Shown: positions 18,849-27,775, numbered from the stretch's first letter. The stretch: DNA of 64,000 nt from Halopelagius longus (GCF_900100875.1 NZ_FNKQ01000001.1:682001-746000); one strand, 5' to 3'. Program-made: numbers and translations. Notes: a model not told the origin generated them from the sequence alone.

Positions 18849-21680
18849 TTAGTCGCGGCGGACTGCGAGCAGCGCCGCGGCGAGGAGTGCGACAACAGCG
18901 ACGGCGATGCCGAAGCCGGGCGTACCGGTGCCCGTCTCTCCGCCGCCACCGTTACCGCCCTCGGCCGTGGTCGTCTCGCCGCCGGCCGTGGTCGTCGCGG
19001 CCGTGGTCGTCTGACCGCCGGCCGTCGTGGTCTCGGTCACCGTGGTCTCGGTCTCCGTACCTGCGGTGCCGGTTTCGGTCTGGTTCTGCTCTGCGCCGCC
19101 TTCGACGACGTTACCGTCGACCTCGAGGTTGTCCGCCTCGGGGTGGTTGCTGCTGACCGTGACGGTGAACGTGTCGTTGGCGCTCTGCTCGCTGAAGTCG
19201 AACGTTCCGCTGAACGTCCGGTTCTCCGTCACGTAGACGGTCGACGTCTTCAGGAAGCTCGGGCTCGTGTCGTCGCTGCTGCGGACACGCAGTTGGAGCT
19301 CCGTACCGGGTGCGAGGGTCGTCGTACCCTCTATCGTCTGGTTCGACGTCGCCGTCACGTTGACGGGTTCGTCCATGTTGTACTCAGCGGTGCTGAACTG
19401 GTAGTCGGATTCGACCGACTGCTCTTCGTCAGCGAGGCCGTCCTCGAGGACGGTGAAGTTGCCCGTGAGGGCTTCCTCGTCGTCGAGACGGTCGTTGACG
19501 ACGGTGTCCTCGCTGGCGTTGAACTGACCGTCCTCGTTCTCATCGACGTACGCCGTCACCTGGGACGGGTTGTACGTGATGTAGTAGGTGTCGTTCTGGC
19601 TGTCAGCGATGACGTTGGAGTTCGAGTTGTTGAGCGCGAGCTGGAACGGTTCGCGGTTCGCACCAGCTTCGGTCTGCTCGACCGAGTAGTTGAACTGGGT
19701 CGCACCGTAGAACTGGCTACCCACTTCGTCGCTGTCCTGCGCTTCGAGGACGCCTTCCAGACCGGAGGCGTTCACCTGCTGGACGACGCGGTCGCCGAAG
19801 GCGATGTCCTGGGCCTGGGTGAGGTTGTTGTTCTGAGCCGCCTCGTAGAGCTCTTCCTTGTCGGAGAAGCTCTCACCCGAGGGGGCCGTCCACGTGTTCA
19901 GACTGCGCGTTTCGCGCTGTTCGAGGACGAGCGTCGCGACGTTCTGCGAACTGACGCTGGCGTCCTGACCCGAGCGGACCTCGAGGTCGTACTCGCCGTT
20001 GTCGAGCAGCGATTCGACGCCCGTGCCGATGGACGAGCTCGTGATTTCGTCGTCGTCGGACTCGACCGAGTAGACGTCGCTGGCATCGTCAGTCTCGCCG
20101 TTCTGGGCTGCCCACGTGTTGAAGTAGAGCCTGACGACGCCGTCGTCGTTACCGTCTTCGACGGTGACGTTGGAGACGAAGCCGACGTCTTCGCTACCGA
20201 TGGTGACGGTCGCGTAGTCGGAGTTGCTCATCGTGATGTTCATCCCGACAACGTCACCGCGTGCGTCGGTGATGATGCTGTTCTCGAAGTTGGCCTGGCC
20301 TTCACCGGCCTCCGCGACGTTGATCGTCGAGGAGCTGTCGGTGACGCCGGAGTTGTTGTCGCGGGCTTCGACGGTGTAGTCGCCCGTGTCGACGTCGTTC
20401 AGGTCGAACTCGAAGTTGTACTCACCCTGACCGCTGAGGGTGGCACCGATTTCTTCGACTTCGTCGCCGTCACTGTCGAGGAGCGAGACTTCGATGGGGC
20501 GGTTACCCGCGTTGGCGGTGATCGTCCCTTCGATGCTGTCCTCGGTGGTGACGTTCTGGTCGTCGATAGTCATGTTGAAGCCGAGGTCGCGGACTTCGAT
20601 GGCCGCGTTCGGGCTTCCCTGACCGATCGAGAAGTTGTACTGGTCGATTTCGCGGTTCGTCGTGTTGAACACGAAGACCTCGCTGTTTGCGCCGGTCGAA
20701 CCGCTGAAGGCGTAGTTCGAGTCGTCGCCTTCGACTTCGACGTTGGTGTTCGTGCCGTTACCGAGGACCGCGACGTTCTCGCCCTGGTAGACGTTCGCGG
20801 GGTTAGAGACGCCGGTGTCCGAATTGATCGAGACGGTCGCGACCGTGACGCTGACGTTGTTGTCGTCGTCGAGGTCGCTCGCTCGGACGGGGTTACCCTC
20901 CGTGTCCGTGACCGAGTCAGGGACGTTGAGGGTAACGTCGCCGGTGTTCAGGTCGCTTCCGGTGTCGATGAGGACGCGACCGTCGGTCGTCTGCGTGAAC
21001 GCAGAGTCGGACAGGCCGACGGCCTCATCTTCGACGTAGAGCGTCATTTCGGACGCGTTCTGGATCTCCTCGTTGAAGGAGACTTCCACGACGGTGTCCT
21101 GCACGCCGCTGGACGCGTCAGTGTCGTAGTGAGTCGCAGAGAGGAGGTCGGGCGAACCCGCCTGGCTACCGCTGCCGGCGTTCTGGACGGTGACGTTGGC
21201 GCTAGCCGAGCCGTCCGCGGCGGCGGAGTCGGTGAAGTTGAAGTCGAACGAGTCCGTGACGTCGGAGCTCACGGATTCAGCGGTCGCCGTAACCTCACCG
21301 GAGACGGTGATCGTCGCGTTGCTAGCGTTGACGCTACCGTCGTCCTCGATGGTCCACGTTCCGTCCGAGTTGGACGTGACGTTGAGGTCGGTACCGCCCG
21401 CGCTAGCGTTCACGTTGTCGACCGAACTAACGTTGAGGTTAGCGGGTGCGCTAGCGGAGAAGGTATCCGTAGAGTTGTCTGTGCTATAGTTGTCGAACGT
21501 TACCTCGAAGGTATGGGTCTGGGTCGAGCCTTCCTCGACTGTACTCGGAGAGACGGTTGCACTCCCAGTAGAGTCGACAGCAGCCGCAGACCCAGAGAGC
21601 GCGACGGTGCCCGCAAAGACGGAGAGCACCATCAGCGCTGCGAGGAATACTGCGCGGAACTTGTCTGTCTTGCTTGTCAT
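18849..21680 (-). CDS. csg: S-layer glycoprotein with PGF-CTERM anchor
   Basis: 943 residues from ATG 21680 (MTSKTDKFRAVFLAALMVLSV). A signal peptide ends near AAA at residue 36. The mature protein is very acidic with repeated beta-sandwich segments and dozens of N-x-S/T sites for N-glycosylation. A Thr-rich stretch (about 870-920, TTTAGG-like repeats) would carry O-glycans. The C-terminus has TPGFGIAVAVVALLAAALLA and RR, the PGF-CTERM sorting signal cut by archaeosortase A and swapped for a lipid anchor. It forms the cell-wall lattice. It is longer than the Haloferax volcanii homologue. A 25-codon upstream extension lacks signal-peptide sense. It is divergent from the pilin pair and likely has a long 5' leader. 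Confidence 0.95.
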   Translation of the reverse strand: MTSKTDKFRAVFLAALMVLSVFAGTVALSGSAAAVDSTGSATVSPSTVEEGSTQTHTFEVTFDNYSTDNSTDTFSASAPANLNVSSVDNVNASAGGTDLNVTSNSDGTWTIEDDGSVNASNATITVSGEVTATAESVSSDVTDSFDFNFTDSAAADGSASANVTVQNAGSGSQAGSPDLLSATHYDTDASSGVQDTVVEVSFNEEIQNASEMTLYVEDEAVGLSDSAFTQTTDGRVLIDTGSDLNTGDVTLNVPDSVTDTEGNPVRASDLDDDNNVSVTVATVSINSDTGVSNPANVYQGENVAVLGNGTNTNVEVEGDDSNYAFSGSTGANSEVFVFNTTNREIDQYNFSIGQGSPNAAIEVRDLGFNMTIDDQNVTTEDSIEGTITANAGNRPIEVSLLDSDGDEVEEIGATLSGQGEYNFEFDLNDVDTGDYTVEARDNNSGVTDSSSTINVAEAGEGQANFENSIITDARGDVVGMNITMSNSDYATVTIGSEDVGFVSNVTVEDGNDDGVVRLYFNTWAAQNGETDDASDVYSVESDDDEITSSSIGTGVESLLDNGEYDLEVRSGQDASVSSQNVATLVLEQRETRSLNTWTAPSGESFSDKEELYEAAQNNNLTQAQDIAFGDRVVQQVNASGLEGVLEAQDSDEVGSQFYGATQFNYSVEQTEAGANREPFQLALNNSNSNVIADSQNDTYYITYNPSQVTAYVDENEDGQFNASEDTVVNDRLDDEEALTGNFTVLEDGLADEEQSVESDYQFSTAEYNMDEPVNVTATSNQTIEGTTTLAPGTELQLRVRSSDDTSPSFLKTSTVYVTENRTFSGTFDFSEQSANDTFTVTVSSNHPEADNLEVDGNVVEGGAEQNQTETGTAGTETETTVTETTTAGGQTTTAATTTAGGETTTAEGGNGGGGETGTGTPGFGIAVAVVALLAAALLAVRRD

Positions 21681-21880
21681 AGTTAGGGGGTTTTCCTTGT
21701 CGGCGACACCTGCTTTCGTCCAGCCTGATTTCCCACTCGGCGCCCGGGTCACCGGACTCGGATGGAGTTACTCACGGATGTCACCATGGGCAGGGGTACA
21801 TCAGAACAGCACACGTCTGTGTGGTAAATACTTTGTGTACTAACACAATCCCGATGATTCAAATGTCCTGAACAAGAACC

Positions 21881-21906
21881 ATGATAAACTTACGGGCGTT
21901 AAAAAT
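21881..21906 (-). promoter_or_regulatory. candidate core promoter of the S-layer gene
   Basis: Read on the minus strand, two TATA-like elements lie here: TTTTTAA (about 21899-21905) and TTTATCAT (21881-21888). Either would start transcription 175-195 bases before the csg ATG, giving a long leader. Long leaders are known for haloarchaeal csg genes. Which element is used cannot be decided by eye. Confidence 0.4.
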
Positions 21907-21984
21907 TTGACAGTAGGACGAGTACCCGTTAGATGCGTGTACACGCCGCCTTGGGTAGGGCGGCCCGCGAGAGCGGGTACGTGA

Positions 21985-22017
21985 GAACGCCACGCAAGCG
22001 CGCGTGGCGTGGCGTTC
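21985..22017. repeat. perfect 11-bp inverted repeat in the S-layer/pilin intergenic region
   Basis: GAACGCCACGC at 21985-21995 is matched by GCGTGGCGTTC at 22007-22017 with an 11-base loop. It lies in the long region between the divergent csg and pilin genes. It may be an operator, a regulatory RNA hairpin or a transcription stop. Confidence 0.55.
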
Positions 22018-22306
22018 AGTCTCCGTTTTCGACGCCGGAACGAAACGCGGAGTCGTAGGTCCCTTCCGCGTACGTCGATCCTCGTCACGTCACGCGCACG
22101 CGATAGTCGTCCTATGTCGGAACGTCCTCCGCAAACCTGTCCCGGCGTCCGACGAATCGGTCCGCGTATGTTGTCTGTTCTCATACAGTAGCGCCGTTTC
22201 GCGCGCGCTCCGGCAGAACGGGCGACATAGGGGCCTTAAACGGTATTTAAACCCTGTATTAAGTAGTAATCAACTATATCACAGTTTGGTTAACTTCTCC
22301 TTTAAC

Positions 22307-22314
22307 TTTATATC
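22307..22314 (+). promoter_or_regulatory. TATA box of the pilin pair
   Basis: TTTATATC within an AT-rich tract. The start point should be near 22338, leaving a leader of about 140 bases before the first pilin ATG at 22479. Confidence 0.5.
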
Positions 22315-22478
22315 AGAGTAGTGTGAGGGAGAGATTGGACACACCACGACAGGGGGTGGGACGGGAGTCGCACTCGCCGGGGACGGCCCCGGTAGGCGGT
22401 CGGGTTCGCCCGACATCGACTCCCGGGGGAAGGCACGACCGTCCGCTGTCGCCTTGGGGTGTCGTCCGAACACAAATC

Positions 22479-22898
22479 ATGAAGCTAAAACAGCTATTCA
22501 CGGACGACTCGGCCGTTAGCCCCGTCATCGGGGTCATCCTGATGGTGGCTATCACGGTCATCCTCGCAGCAGTTATCGGCACATTCGTACTGAACCTCGG
22601 CGGAAGCGTCTCGGAGACGAGTCCGCAGGCGAGTTTCGGATTCGACTTCAGCGCCAACAACGTCACAATCACGCACGAGACGGGCGACTCGATCGAGGCT
22701 GCGCGCCTTGATACGAAAGGCCTGAGCAGTGAAAGTGGTGCAGACTGGGCGGGTGCGTACTCGGATTCCATCGGTGCTGGGGACTCCATCGAACTCAGTA
22801 ACGGCGGCGCTTGGGCAGGCGAAACGATTCGTGTTGTCTGGACCTCTGAGAACGAGGAGACCTCTGCTACGCTGAGTAAGACGACTGCACCGAACTAA
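22479..22898 (+). CDS. archaeal type IV pilin (PilA family)
   Basis: 139 residues from ATG 22479 ([19 protein letters not shown]). After a short charged N-terminus comes the archaeal pilin hydrophobic domain [19 protein letters not shown] near residues 14-32, matching the H-domain that is strictly conserved among Haloferax PilA1-6 adhesion pilins. PibD should cut just before it. The remaining domain is Ser/Gly/Asn-rich and acidic, with [12 protein letters not shown] near 63. It assembles into surface pili for adhesion and biofilm formation. It is the first of two tandem paralogues; the second starts 3 bases after its stop. Confidence 0.88.
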   Translation: MKLKQLFTDDSAVSPVIGVILMVAITVILAAVIGTFVLNLGGSVSETSPQASFGFDFSANNVTITHETGDSIEAARLDTKGLSSESGADWAGAYSDSIGAGDSIELSNGGAWAGETIRVVWTSENEETSATLSKTTAPN

Positions 22899-22901
22899 TC
22901 C

Positions 22902-23396
22902 ATGAAGATCACCGAACTCCTCTCCGACGATAACGCCGTGTCACCCGTGATCGGCGTTATTCTGATGGTGGCAATCACGGTCATCCTCGCGGCCGTTATC
23001 GGGACGTTCGTCCTGAACCTCGGCGGAAGCGTCTCGCAGACCGCTCCGCAGGCGTCGTTCGCGTTCGACTTCGAGAACGGGTCCAACGATAACGTGACCA
23101 TCACTCACGAAACGGGTGACTCCATCAAGGCAGCCCGCCTCAATCTGACGGCTAGCAAAGCCGTTGACATCGCCACGGACAAGAGCAACCTTGGTGCTGG
23201 CGGTGGAAGTGCGGCTACCTCTCGGTCCTTCGTTGACAGTGACGCATACGGTGCTAGTGATACTATCAGTGCAGGTAGTACTCTCTATGCAGGCAACGCT
23301 AGTGACCTGAACGGTGAAGAGTTCCGCGTCGTCTGGGCCTCCGAAACCGGCGACTCCTCCGCGACGCTGTCCAAGTGGACGGCACCGGACAACTAA
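22902..23396 (+). CDS. archaeal type IV pilin (PilA family), second copy
   Basis: 164 residues from ATG 22902 ([19 protein letters not shown]). It shares the same H-domain with the first pilin almost residue for residue ([19 protein letters not shown]), the [18 protein letters not shown] block, and a similar C-terminus ([17 protein letters not shown]). The two differ by a Ser/Gly-rich insertion near 95-130 in this copy. Clear tandem duplication, and cotranscribed given the 3-base gap. Localises to the surface after PibD processing. Confidence 0.88.
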   Translation: MKITELLSDDNAVSPVIGVILMVAITVILAAVIGTFVLNLGGSVSQTAPQASFAFDFENGSNDNVTITHETGDSIKAARLNLTASKAVDIATDKSNLGAGGGSAATSRSFVDSDAYGASDTISAGSTLYAGNASDLNGEEFRVVWASETGDSSATLSKWTAPDN

Positions 23397-23528
23397 CTCG
23401 CTAACCAACCATTTCTTCGATCGCAAAACCCCGTAGCGACGGCGTTCAGCGGTACTCGATTGGAACGTTACAGACGGCTCTCGACGGAATTCTACCGAGA
23501 GACCGTGTACGAAAAACGAATCGACGAT

Positions 23529-23717
23529 TCAGACCGGTCGTCCGCTTCCGGACGTTCCGACGAGGTACGTTCCGAGGGTGAGAAGCGCCGTGGCCAACAC
23601 GAGAACGTACGACGCCACGGGCGGCGTCCCCGAGAGTACGCCCGGGAGGAACCCGAGGACCCCGACGACCATCAGGACGACCCCGACGATGCTCTTCTTG
23701 CTGCTGAACAGTCCCAT
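23529..23717 (-). CDS. small two-helix membrane protein
   Basis: 62 residues from ATG 23717 (MGLFSSKKSIVGVVLMVVG). Two hydrophobic segments (about 10-28 and 36-55) with Gly and a basic Lys pair at the N-terminus suggest a small inner-facing membrane protein. No family recognised. It lies in the reverse orientation to the pilins and just downstream of the DUF1684 gene on the same strand. Confidence 0.6.
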   Translation of the reverse strand: MGLFSSKKSIVGVVLMVVGVLGFLPGVLSGTPPVASYVLVLATALLTLGTYLVGTSGSGRPV

Positions 23718-23767
23718 ACCCGTCACGTGAGACGCGTCGAATATGGGTGTTGCGCTTTTCGGCGTCC

Positions 23768-24349
23768 TCAGGCGTGGGGCGACCACGTCCGTTCGCCCGC
23801 CTCCACCGCCACGTCGAGCCAGTTCTCCTCCGGCGGAAGCGGACAGGCGAACGTCTCGCTGAACGCGCAGAACGGGTTGTAGGCGACGTTGAAGTCCACC
23901 ACGACCTCTCGGCCGTCCATCAGTTCGCCCTCGGGGTGGAGTTCGATGTACCGGCCGTTCTCGTACGTCTGCTGTCCCGTCGTCTTGTCGCGGAAGGGGA
24001 CGAACAGCGTCCGGTCCTCGCTCGTCTCCTGTCGGTAGCCGTGGAGTTCGAGGTTCTCGCCGCGGAGGGAGAACTCGAACGTGACGACGCGGAGGTACCG
24101 CACCTCGTTTCCGGCCGTCGTCTCCATCGTCACCGGTTCGGGGTCGCCGTGGACGCGCGCCGTCGCGGAGACGCGGTACGCCGGGTCCGGGTCGAAGTAG
24201 TCGAGTCCGTCGAACTCCTCGCGCAGTTCCGGCGGGATGGGCGACTGCGGGTGCGAGCCGAAGAACTCGTCCTTCTCGGCGCGCTTCTCCCGGAGTTCCT
24301 CGACGTACTCGGCCGGCGCGTCCGTCGCGGCGTCTGCGTCCTCGCTCAT
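23768..24349 (-). CDS. DUF1684-family protein
   Basis: 193 residues from ATG 24349 (MSEDADAATDAPAEYVEEL). It has the DUF1684 pattern: an N-terminal helix with WR/REKRAEKDEFF, then beta strands with FVPFRDKTTGQQTYENGRYIEL near 115 and the ending VVDFNVAYNPFCAFSETFACPLPP near 155. The conserved Asn-Pro-Cys segment is the family hallmark. Function has not been settled for the family. Cytosolic, no signal peptide. A longer upstream frame has no haloarchaeal start signal. Confidence 0.85.
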   Translation of the reverse strand: MSEDADAATDAPAEYVEELREKRAEKDEFFGSHPQSPIPPELREEFDGLDYFDPDPAYRVSATARVHGDPEPVTMETTAGNEVRYLRVVTFEFSLRGENLELHGYRQETSEDRTLFVPFRDKTTGQQTYENGRYIELHPEGELMDGREVVVDFNVAYNPFCAFSETFACPLPPEENWLDVAVEAGERTWSPHA

Positions 24350-24474
24350 AGCGTCCGGTACGGCGCGCGGACTGGTACACCTGACGATTCCGGCGGGCGC
24401 GGATACGTGCGGGGTGTGCGGGAGGCGTGCGCGGGTGACGCGAAGACGGACAGAAGGAAGTCTGGGACGAGGCC

Positions 24475-25452
24475 TCAGTCGTCGCGCTTCGCGGCGGTCA
24501 GCCGGTCGAACTGTTCGGTCGTCAGCGAGATGTCCGCCGCGGCGAGGTTCTCTTCGAGTTGGTCGGTCGTCCGCGCGCCGACGATGGGTGCGGTCACTTG
24601 CTCGTGGTGGAGTAACCACGCGAGACTGACCTGCCCCGGCGTCGCATCGACTTCCGCGGCGACGGCTTCCACGGCGTCTAAGGCGTCGAAGTTCTCCTCG
24701 GTGAGGTAGGAATCGACGAACTGCTGGTCGGTCGCCGCGCGGGAGTCCGCTGGCGGTTCCTCCCCGCGGGTGTACTTCCCGGTGAGAAAGCCGCCCGCGA
24801 GGGGGGACCACGGGACGACGCCGATGTCGTAGTCGGCGCACATTTCGAGGTAGTTGCCCTCTATCTCCCGGTTGACTGCGTTGTACCGCGGTTGCGCCAG
24901 CGAGAACGGCTCGTACCCACGCCTGTCCGCGAGTTCGTTCGCCTTCACCACCTTCCACGCGTTCGGTTCGAGCGTCGAAGTGCCGAGGTAGTTCACCTTC
25001 CCGTCGCGGACGAACGAATCGAGGGTGCGCATGAACTCCTCGACGGGCGTCTCGTCGTCCCAGCGGTGGGTGTACAACACGTCCACGTAGTCGGTTCCGA
25101 GTCGGTCGAGGATGCGGTCCGTCTGGCGGCGGAGGTGCTTGCGGTTCAGACCGCTTCCGTTGGCGTCCTCGCGGGTCGGCCAGTAAATCTTCGACGCGAC
25201 GACGAACTCCTCTCTGTCGCGTTCAGCCAACCACTCGCCGATGTACGTCTCGCTTCGCCCTTCGCCGTACATGTCGGCGGTGTCGATGAAGTTGCCGCCG
25301 GCGGCGGCGTAGGCGTCGAGCAGTTCGTGGGCCCGTTCGCGCCCGACTTCGACGTTCCCCTCGTCGTCCGCCCGCCCGAACCGCCACGTTCCGAAGGCGA
25401 GTTCCGAAACCGACGTTCCGGTCCGTCCGAGAGACACCGTATCGAGAGACAT
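24475..25452 (-). CDS. aldo/keto reductase
   Basis: 325 residues, full-length AKR TIM barrel. The catalytic tetrad is visible: Asp and Tyr in DTADMYGEGRSE (near 58), Lys in VASKIYW (near 87) and His in VLYTHRWDD (near 118). The C-terminal NADPH-binding segment PIVGARTTDQLEENLAA is near 290. It reduces aldehydes or ketones with NADPH in the cytosol; substrate unknown. Sits between DUF1684 and a small membrane protein, transcribed toward the former. Confidence 0.92.
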   Translation of the reverse strand: MSLDTVSLGRTGTSVSELAFGTWRFGRADDEGNVEVGRERAHELLDAYAAAGGNFIDTADMYGEGRSETYIGEWLAERDREEFVVASKIYWPTREDANGSGLNRKHLRRQTDRILDRLGTDYVDVLYTHRWDDETPVEEFMRTLDSFVRDGKVNYLGTSTLEPNAWKVVKANELADRRGYEPFSLAQPRYNAVNREIEGNYLEMCADYDIGVVPWSPLAGGFLTGKYTRGEEPPADSRAATDQQFVDSYLTEENFDALDAVEAVAAEVDATPGQVSLAWLLHHEQVTAPIVGARTTDQLEENLAAADISLTTEQFDRLTAAKRDD

Positions 25453-25493
25453 GGTCGCAGAAAGGAGCGTCGGCGGCTAAAACGCCGCGATTC

Positions 25494-25760
25494 TCAGCGC
25501 GCGTGACCGTGACCGACGACGAGAGCGGCGACGTTCAACGCGAGCAACGTTCCGAACACCGTGACCTGTTCGCCTCGCAGTCCGCTGACCAAGAGGGGGA
25601 GATACAGAAACGGGAGCGTGACGGCCAGCCAGAACGCCAGAAATCGAATCGGCGCACCGATTATTTCGAGACCGGTCTGGAGCGTAGACGGCGACGTTTC
25701 GATGAGTTTGCCGAGAACGCCGACGCGTTCGTCGTGGGCGGGGGCCGAAGAGTTCGACAT
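25494..25760 (-). CDS. small two-helix membrane protein, unknown function
   Basis: 88 residues from ATG 25760 (MSNSSAPAHDERVGV). Two membrane helices at about 40-60 and 68-84, and an acidic N-terminus. A second ATG four codons upstream is possible. No recognised family. Confidence 0.55.
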   Translation of the reverse strand: MSNSSAPAHDERVGVLGKLIETSPSTLQTGLEIIGAPIRFLAFWLAVTLPFLYLPLLVSGLRGEQVTVFGTLLALNVAALVVGHGHAR

Positions 25761-26070
25761 ACGTTGGGACACACCTACTCGATTACAGCACGTCCGGGAA
25801 CATATAGCCGACCGAGTGTTAAGACTCGTTTACAATCGTTCCTTAGTGAAACTCACGAAAACCTAACTTTTCCAAACCCATCGAGTGGAGTCGAGACGTT
25901 TCATAGGGGCCTCTCGACGCGTCTTCACGATTAACGAGCGGTATATCGTGACAGTATTTCGTTCCGGGGGGTGAGCGCCGAGATATTGTCTCGGCGGGCG
26001 CGTCGTCGAAGCGCCTCGCACGGATGACGAAAGACGTAATCGACCTGGCAGAGAGTGCAGAGACGATACG
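25761..26070. other. 310-bp intergenic region before the asparaginase gene
   Basis: No gene is seen. It is AT-richer than its surroundings (25790-25950) and holds a TATA element near 25942 and a hairpin at 25976, listed separately. Confidence 0.4.
25942..25996 (+). promoter_or_regulatory. asparaginase promoter and 5'-leader hairpin
   Basis: TATATC at 25942-25947 would start transcription near 25970, about 100 bases before the gene. Immediately after lies a perfect hairpin: CGCCGAGA (25976-25983), loop TATTG, TCTCGGCG (25989-25996). A folded leader at the mRNA 5' end is plausible. Its role is not known. Confidence 0.45.
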
Positions 26071-27093
26071 ATGCCACAGGTACACGTCGTCAGTTGCGGC
26101 GGCACTATCGCGAGCGAACCGAGCGAAGACGGGGCGGCCCCGGCGAAGGCGGGGGACGAACTCGTGGAGGCCGTTCCGGAGGTGTCGACGCACGCGGACC
26201 TCCGCGTGACCGACGTGGGCTCTCGACCCGGATTCGACATGGACTTCGGCGTCGTCGGGCGGGCGGCGGACGCGGCCGTCGAAGCGGTTTCCGAGGGGGC
26301 CGACGGCGTCGTCGTCACCCACGGGACGGACACGCTGGCGGACACGGCGTACGCGCTGGACCTCGTCACGGAACTCGACGTTCCGGTCGTCGTCACCGGC
26401 TCTCAGCGCCGGTTCGATGAACCCGGTTCCGACGCCCCTTCGAACCTCCTGACGGCGGTGCGCGCGGCGGCGGACGACCGGTTCGACGGCGGCGTGTACG
26501 TCGCCTTCGACGGCGAACTCCTCGCGGCCCGCGACGCGGTGAAGACGCACACGAACGCGCTCAACACCTTCCGAGCGCCCGGAAAGGGACCCGTCGCGTC
26601 GTTCACGAGACGGTCCGTCCGCGTTCACCGCGACCCCGGTTCGGCCGCCTCCGAGACGTCGCTCCCGCGCGACGCCCTCTCCGAGGCGGACGCCGTCGAC
26701 GTACCCGTCGTCCACTCGGGGACCGGCGTGGACGGCCGGTGGCTCACCCGGGCGGTCGAGGCGGGGGCCGACGGCGTCGTCGTCGAGGGGACGGGACTCG
26801 GGAACACCACGAGCGGACTCGGCGACGCCATCCGCGACGCACTCGACTCGGTGCCGGTCGTCGTCTCGACGCGGTGTCACGCCGGGCCGACCGAAGCCGT
26901 CTACGGAACCGGCGGCGGGGGCGTGACGCTCCGCGAGCACGGAATCGCCTACGCGGGCGACCTCTCGACGGCGAAGACCCGGGTAAAACTCGTTCTCACG
27001 TTGGCCGCCGTGGACGGACGGGACGACGCCGACGAGCGACGTTCGTCGGCCCGCCGAACCGTGGCTGACGACGTCGCCGCCGCCTTCGAGTAA
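26071..27093 (+). CDS. L-asparaginase (type I-like)
   Basis: 340 residues with both Thr motifs of the asparaginase family: SCGGTIASEPS near residue 8 and VTHGTDTLADTAY near 87. It hydrolyses asparagine, or glutamine, to the acid and ammonia. It lacks the N-terminal beta-barrel and long insert found in GatD, so it is not that subunit. The C-terminal part has the TRCHAGPTEAVYGTGGGG segment. Cytosolic, no signal peptide. Downstream cmk is a separate unit 67 bases away. Confidence 0.88.
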   Translation: MPQVHVVSCGGTIASEPSEDGAAPAKAGDELVEAVPEVSTHADLRVTDVGSRPGFDMDFGVVGRAADAAVEAVSEGADGVVVTHGTDTLADTAYALDLVTELDVPVVVTGSQRRFDEPGSDAPSNLLTAVRAAADDRFDGGVYVAFDGELLAARDAVKTHTNALNTFRAPGKGPVASFTRRSVRVHRDPGSAASETSLPRDALSEADAVDVPVVHSGTGVDGRWLTRAVEAGADGVVVEGTGLGNTTSGLGDAIRDALDSVPVVVSTRCHAGPTEAVYGTGGGGVTLREHGIAYAGDLSTAKTRVKLVLTLAAVDGRDDADERRSSARRTVADDVAAAFE

Positions 27094-27160
27094 CCCGCCC
27101 GGGAGCCCCCGAGACCGTTCACCGCGGGTTTTTGGTCCCCCGGAAATAGTGTCGAACACC

Positions 27161-27775
27161 ATGTCCGAGGCAGACGCCCTGACAGACCGCCGGGTCGACA
27201 GCAACCTCTTTATCACCGTCTCCGGTCCGCCGGGATGCGGCGCGACGACGCTGTGCGAGGGGCTCTCGACTGCGCTCGACTGCGGATTCGTCTCGGGCGG
27301 CGACATCTTCCGGACGCTGGCCGAGGAGCGCGACATGAGCCTCTCGCAACTCATCGCGAAGACGGACGAGTCCGACGAGATAGACCGCGCCTTGGACCGC
27401 CGCCTCCGGACGATAGCCGAGAAGTGGGGCGCGGCGAACAAGGCGTTCATCCTCGAATCTCGCCTCGCAGGGTGGCTCGCGGGCAACCGCGCCGACCTCA
27501 GAATCTGGCTCGACGCGCCGGAGGAAGTCCGCGTCGACAGGACGCGGGACCGCGAGGAGATGGAAGCCGAGATGCGCGTCCGCGAGGTGAGCGAGGCGGG
27601 GCGCTACGAGTCGTACTACGGCATCGACGTCTCCGACCAGTCGTTCTACGACCTGACGCTCAACACGGCCCGGTGGAGTCCCGAGGCGCTCTTAGAGGTA
27701 GTCCTCGCGGCCGTCGAGGAGTACGACCCCGAGACCGACGAGGGCGCGTTCCACACCGACGACGTCGACGTGTAA
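27161..27775 (+). CDS. cmk: archaeal cytidylate kinase
   Basis: 204 residues from ATG 27161 (MSEADALTDRRVDSNLF). It phosphorylates CMP/dCMP with ATP. The P-loop is SGPPGCGATT near residue 22, lacking the usual Lys, as is usual in archaeal Cmk (GSGTTT in Pyrococcus). FVSGGDIFRTLA near 46 is the CMP-binding part and LDRTRDRE-like RVDRTRDREEME near 127 the lid. A GTG 12 bases upstream is an alternative start. It is followed after 30 bases by the small protein at 27806. Confidence 0.87.
   Translation: MSEADALTDRRVDSNLFITVSGPPGCGATTLCEGLSTALDCGFVSGGDIFRTLAEERDMSLSQLIAKTDESDEIDRALDRRLRTIAEKWGAANKAFILESRLAGWLAGNRADLRIWLDAPEEVRVDRTRDREEMEAEMRVREVSEAGRYESYYGIDVSDQSFYDLTLNTARWSPEALLEVVLAAVEEYDPETDEGAFHTDDVDV

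Larger units (their letters stand above)
21907..22478. other. long intergenic control region between S-layer and pilin genes
   Basis: About 570 bases with no credible gene. From 22235 to 22320 composition shifts to strongly AT-rich, unlike the surrounding high G+C. The frames open in this interval lack recognisable protein features. It holds the inverted repeat at 21985 and the pilin TATA box at 22307. Confidence 0.5.

Noticed and set aside
18387-18860. Possible integrase attachment site at the tRNA gene
   Set aside because: No integrase, no repeat of the tRNA 3' end, and no composition break beyond it.
19143-21686. Long plus-strand frame (847 codons) opposite the S-layer gene
   Set aside because: It is an antisense shadow of csg. 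The minus-strand protein has a signal peptide, glycosylation sites and a PGF-CTERM tail.
22004-22321. Open frame of about 105 codons in the S-layer/pilin intergenic region
   Set aside because: It runs through the inverted repeat and the AT-rich promoter tract, has no start signal, and its composition is unlike haloarchaeal proteins.
27161-27775. Broken P-loop in cytidylate kinase (GCGATT without Lys)
   Set aside because: Archaeal Cmk proteins normally lack this Lys (GSGTTT-type loop), so this is not decay.
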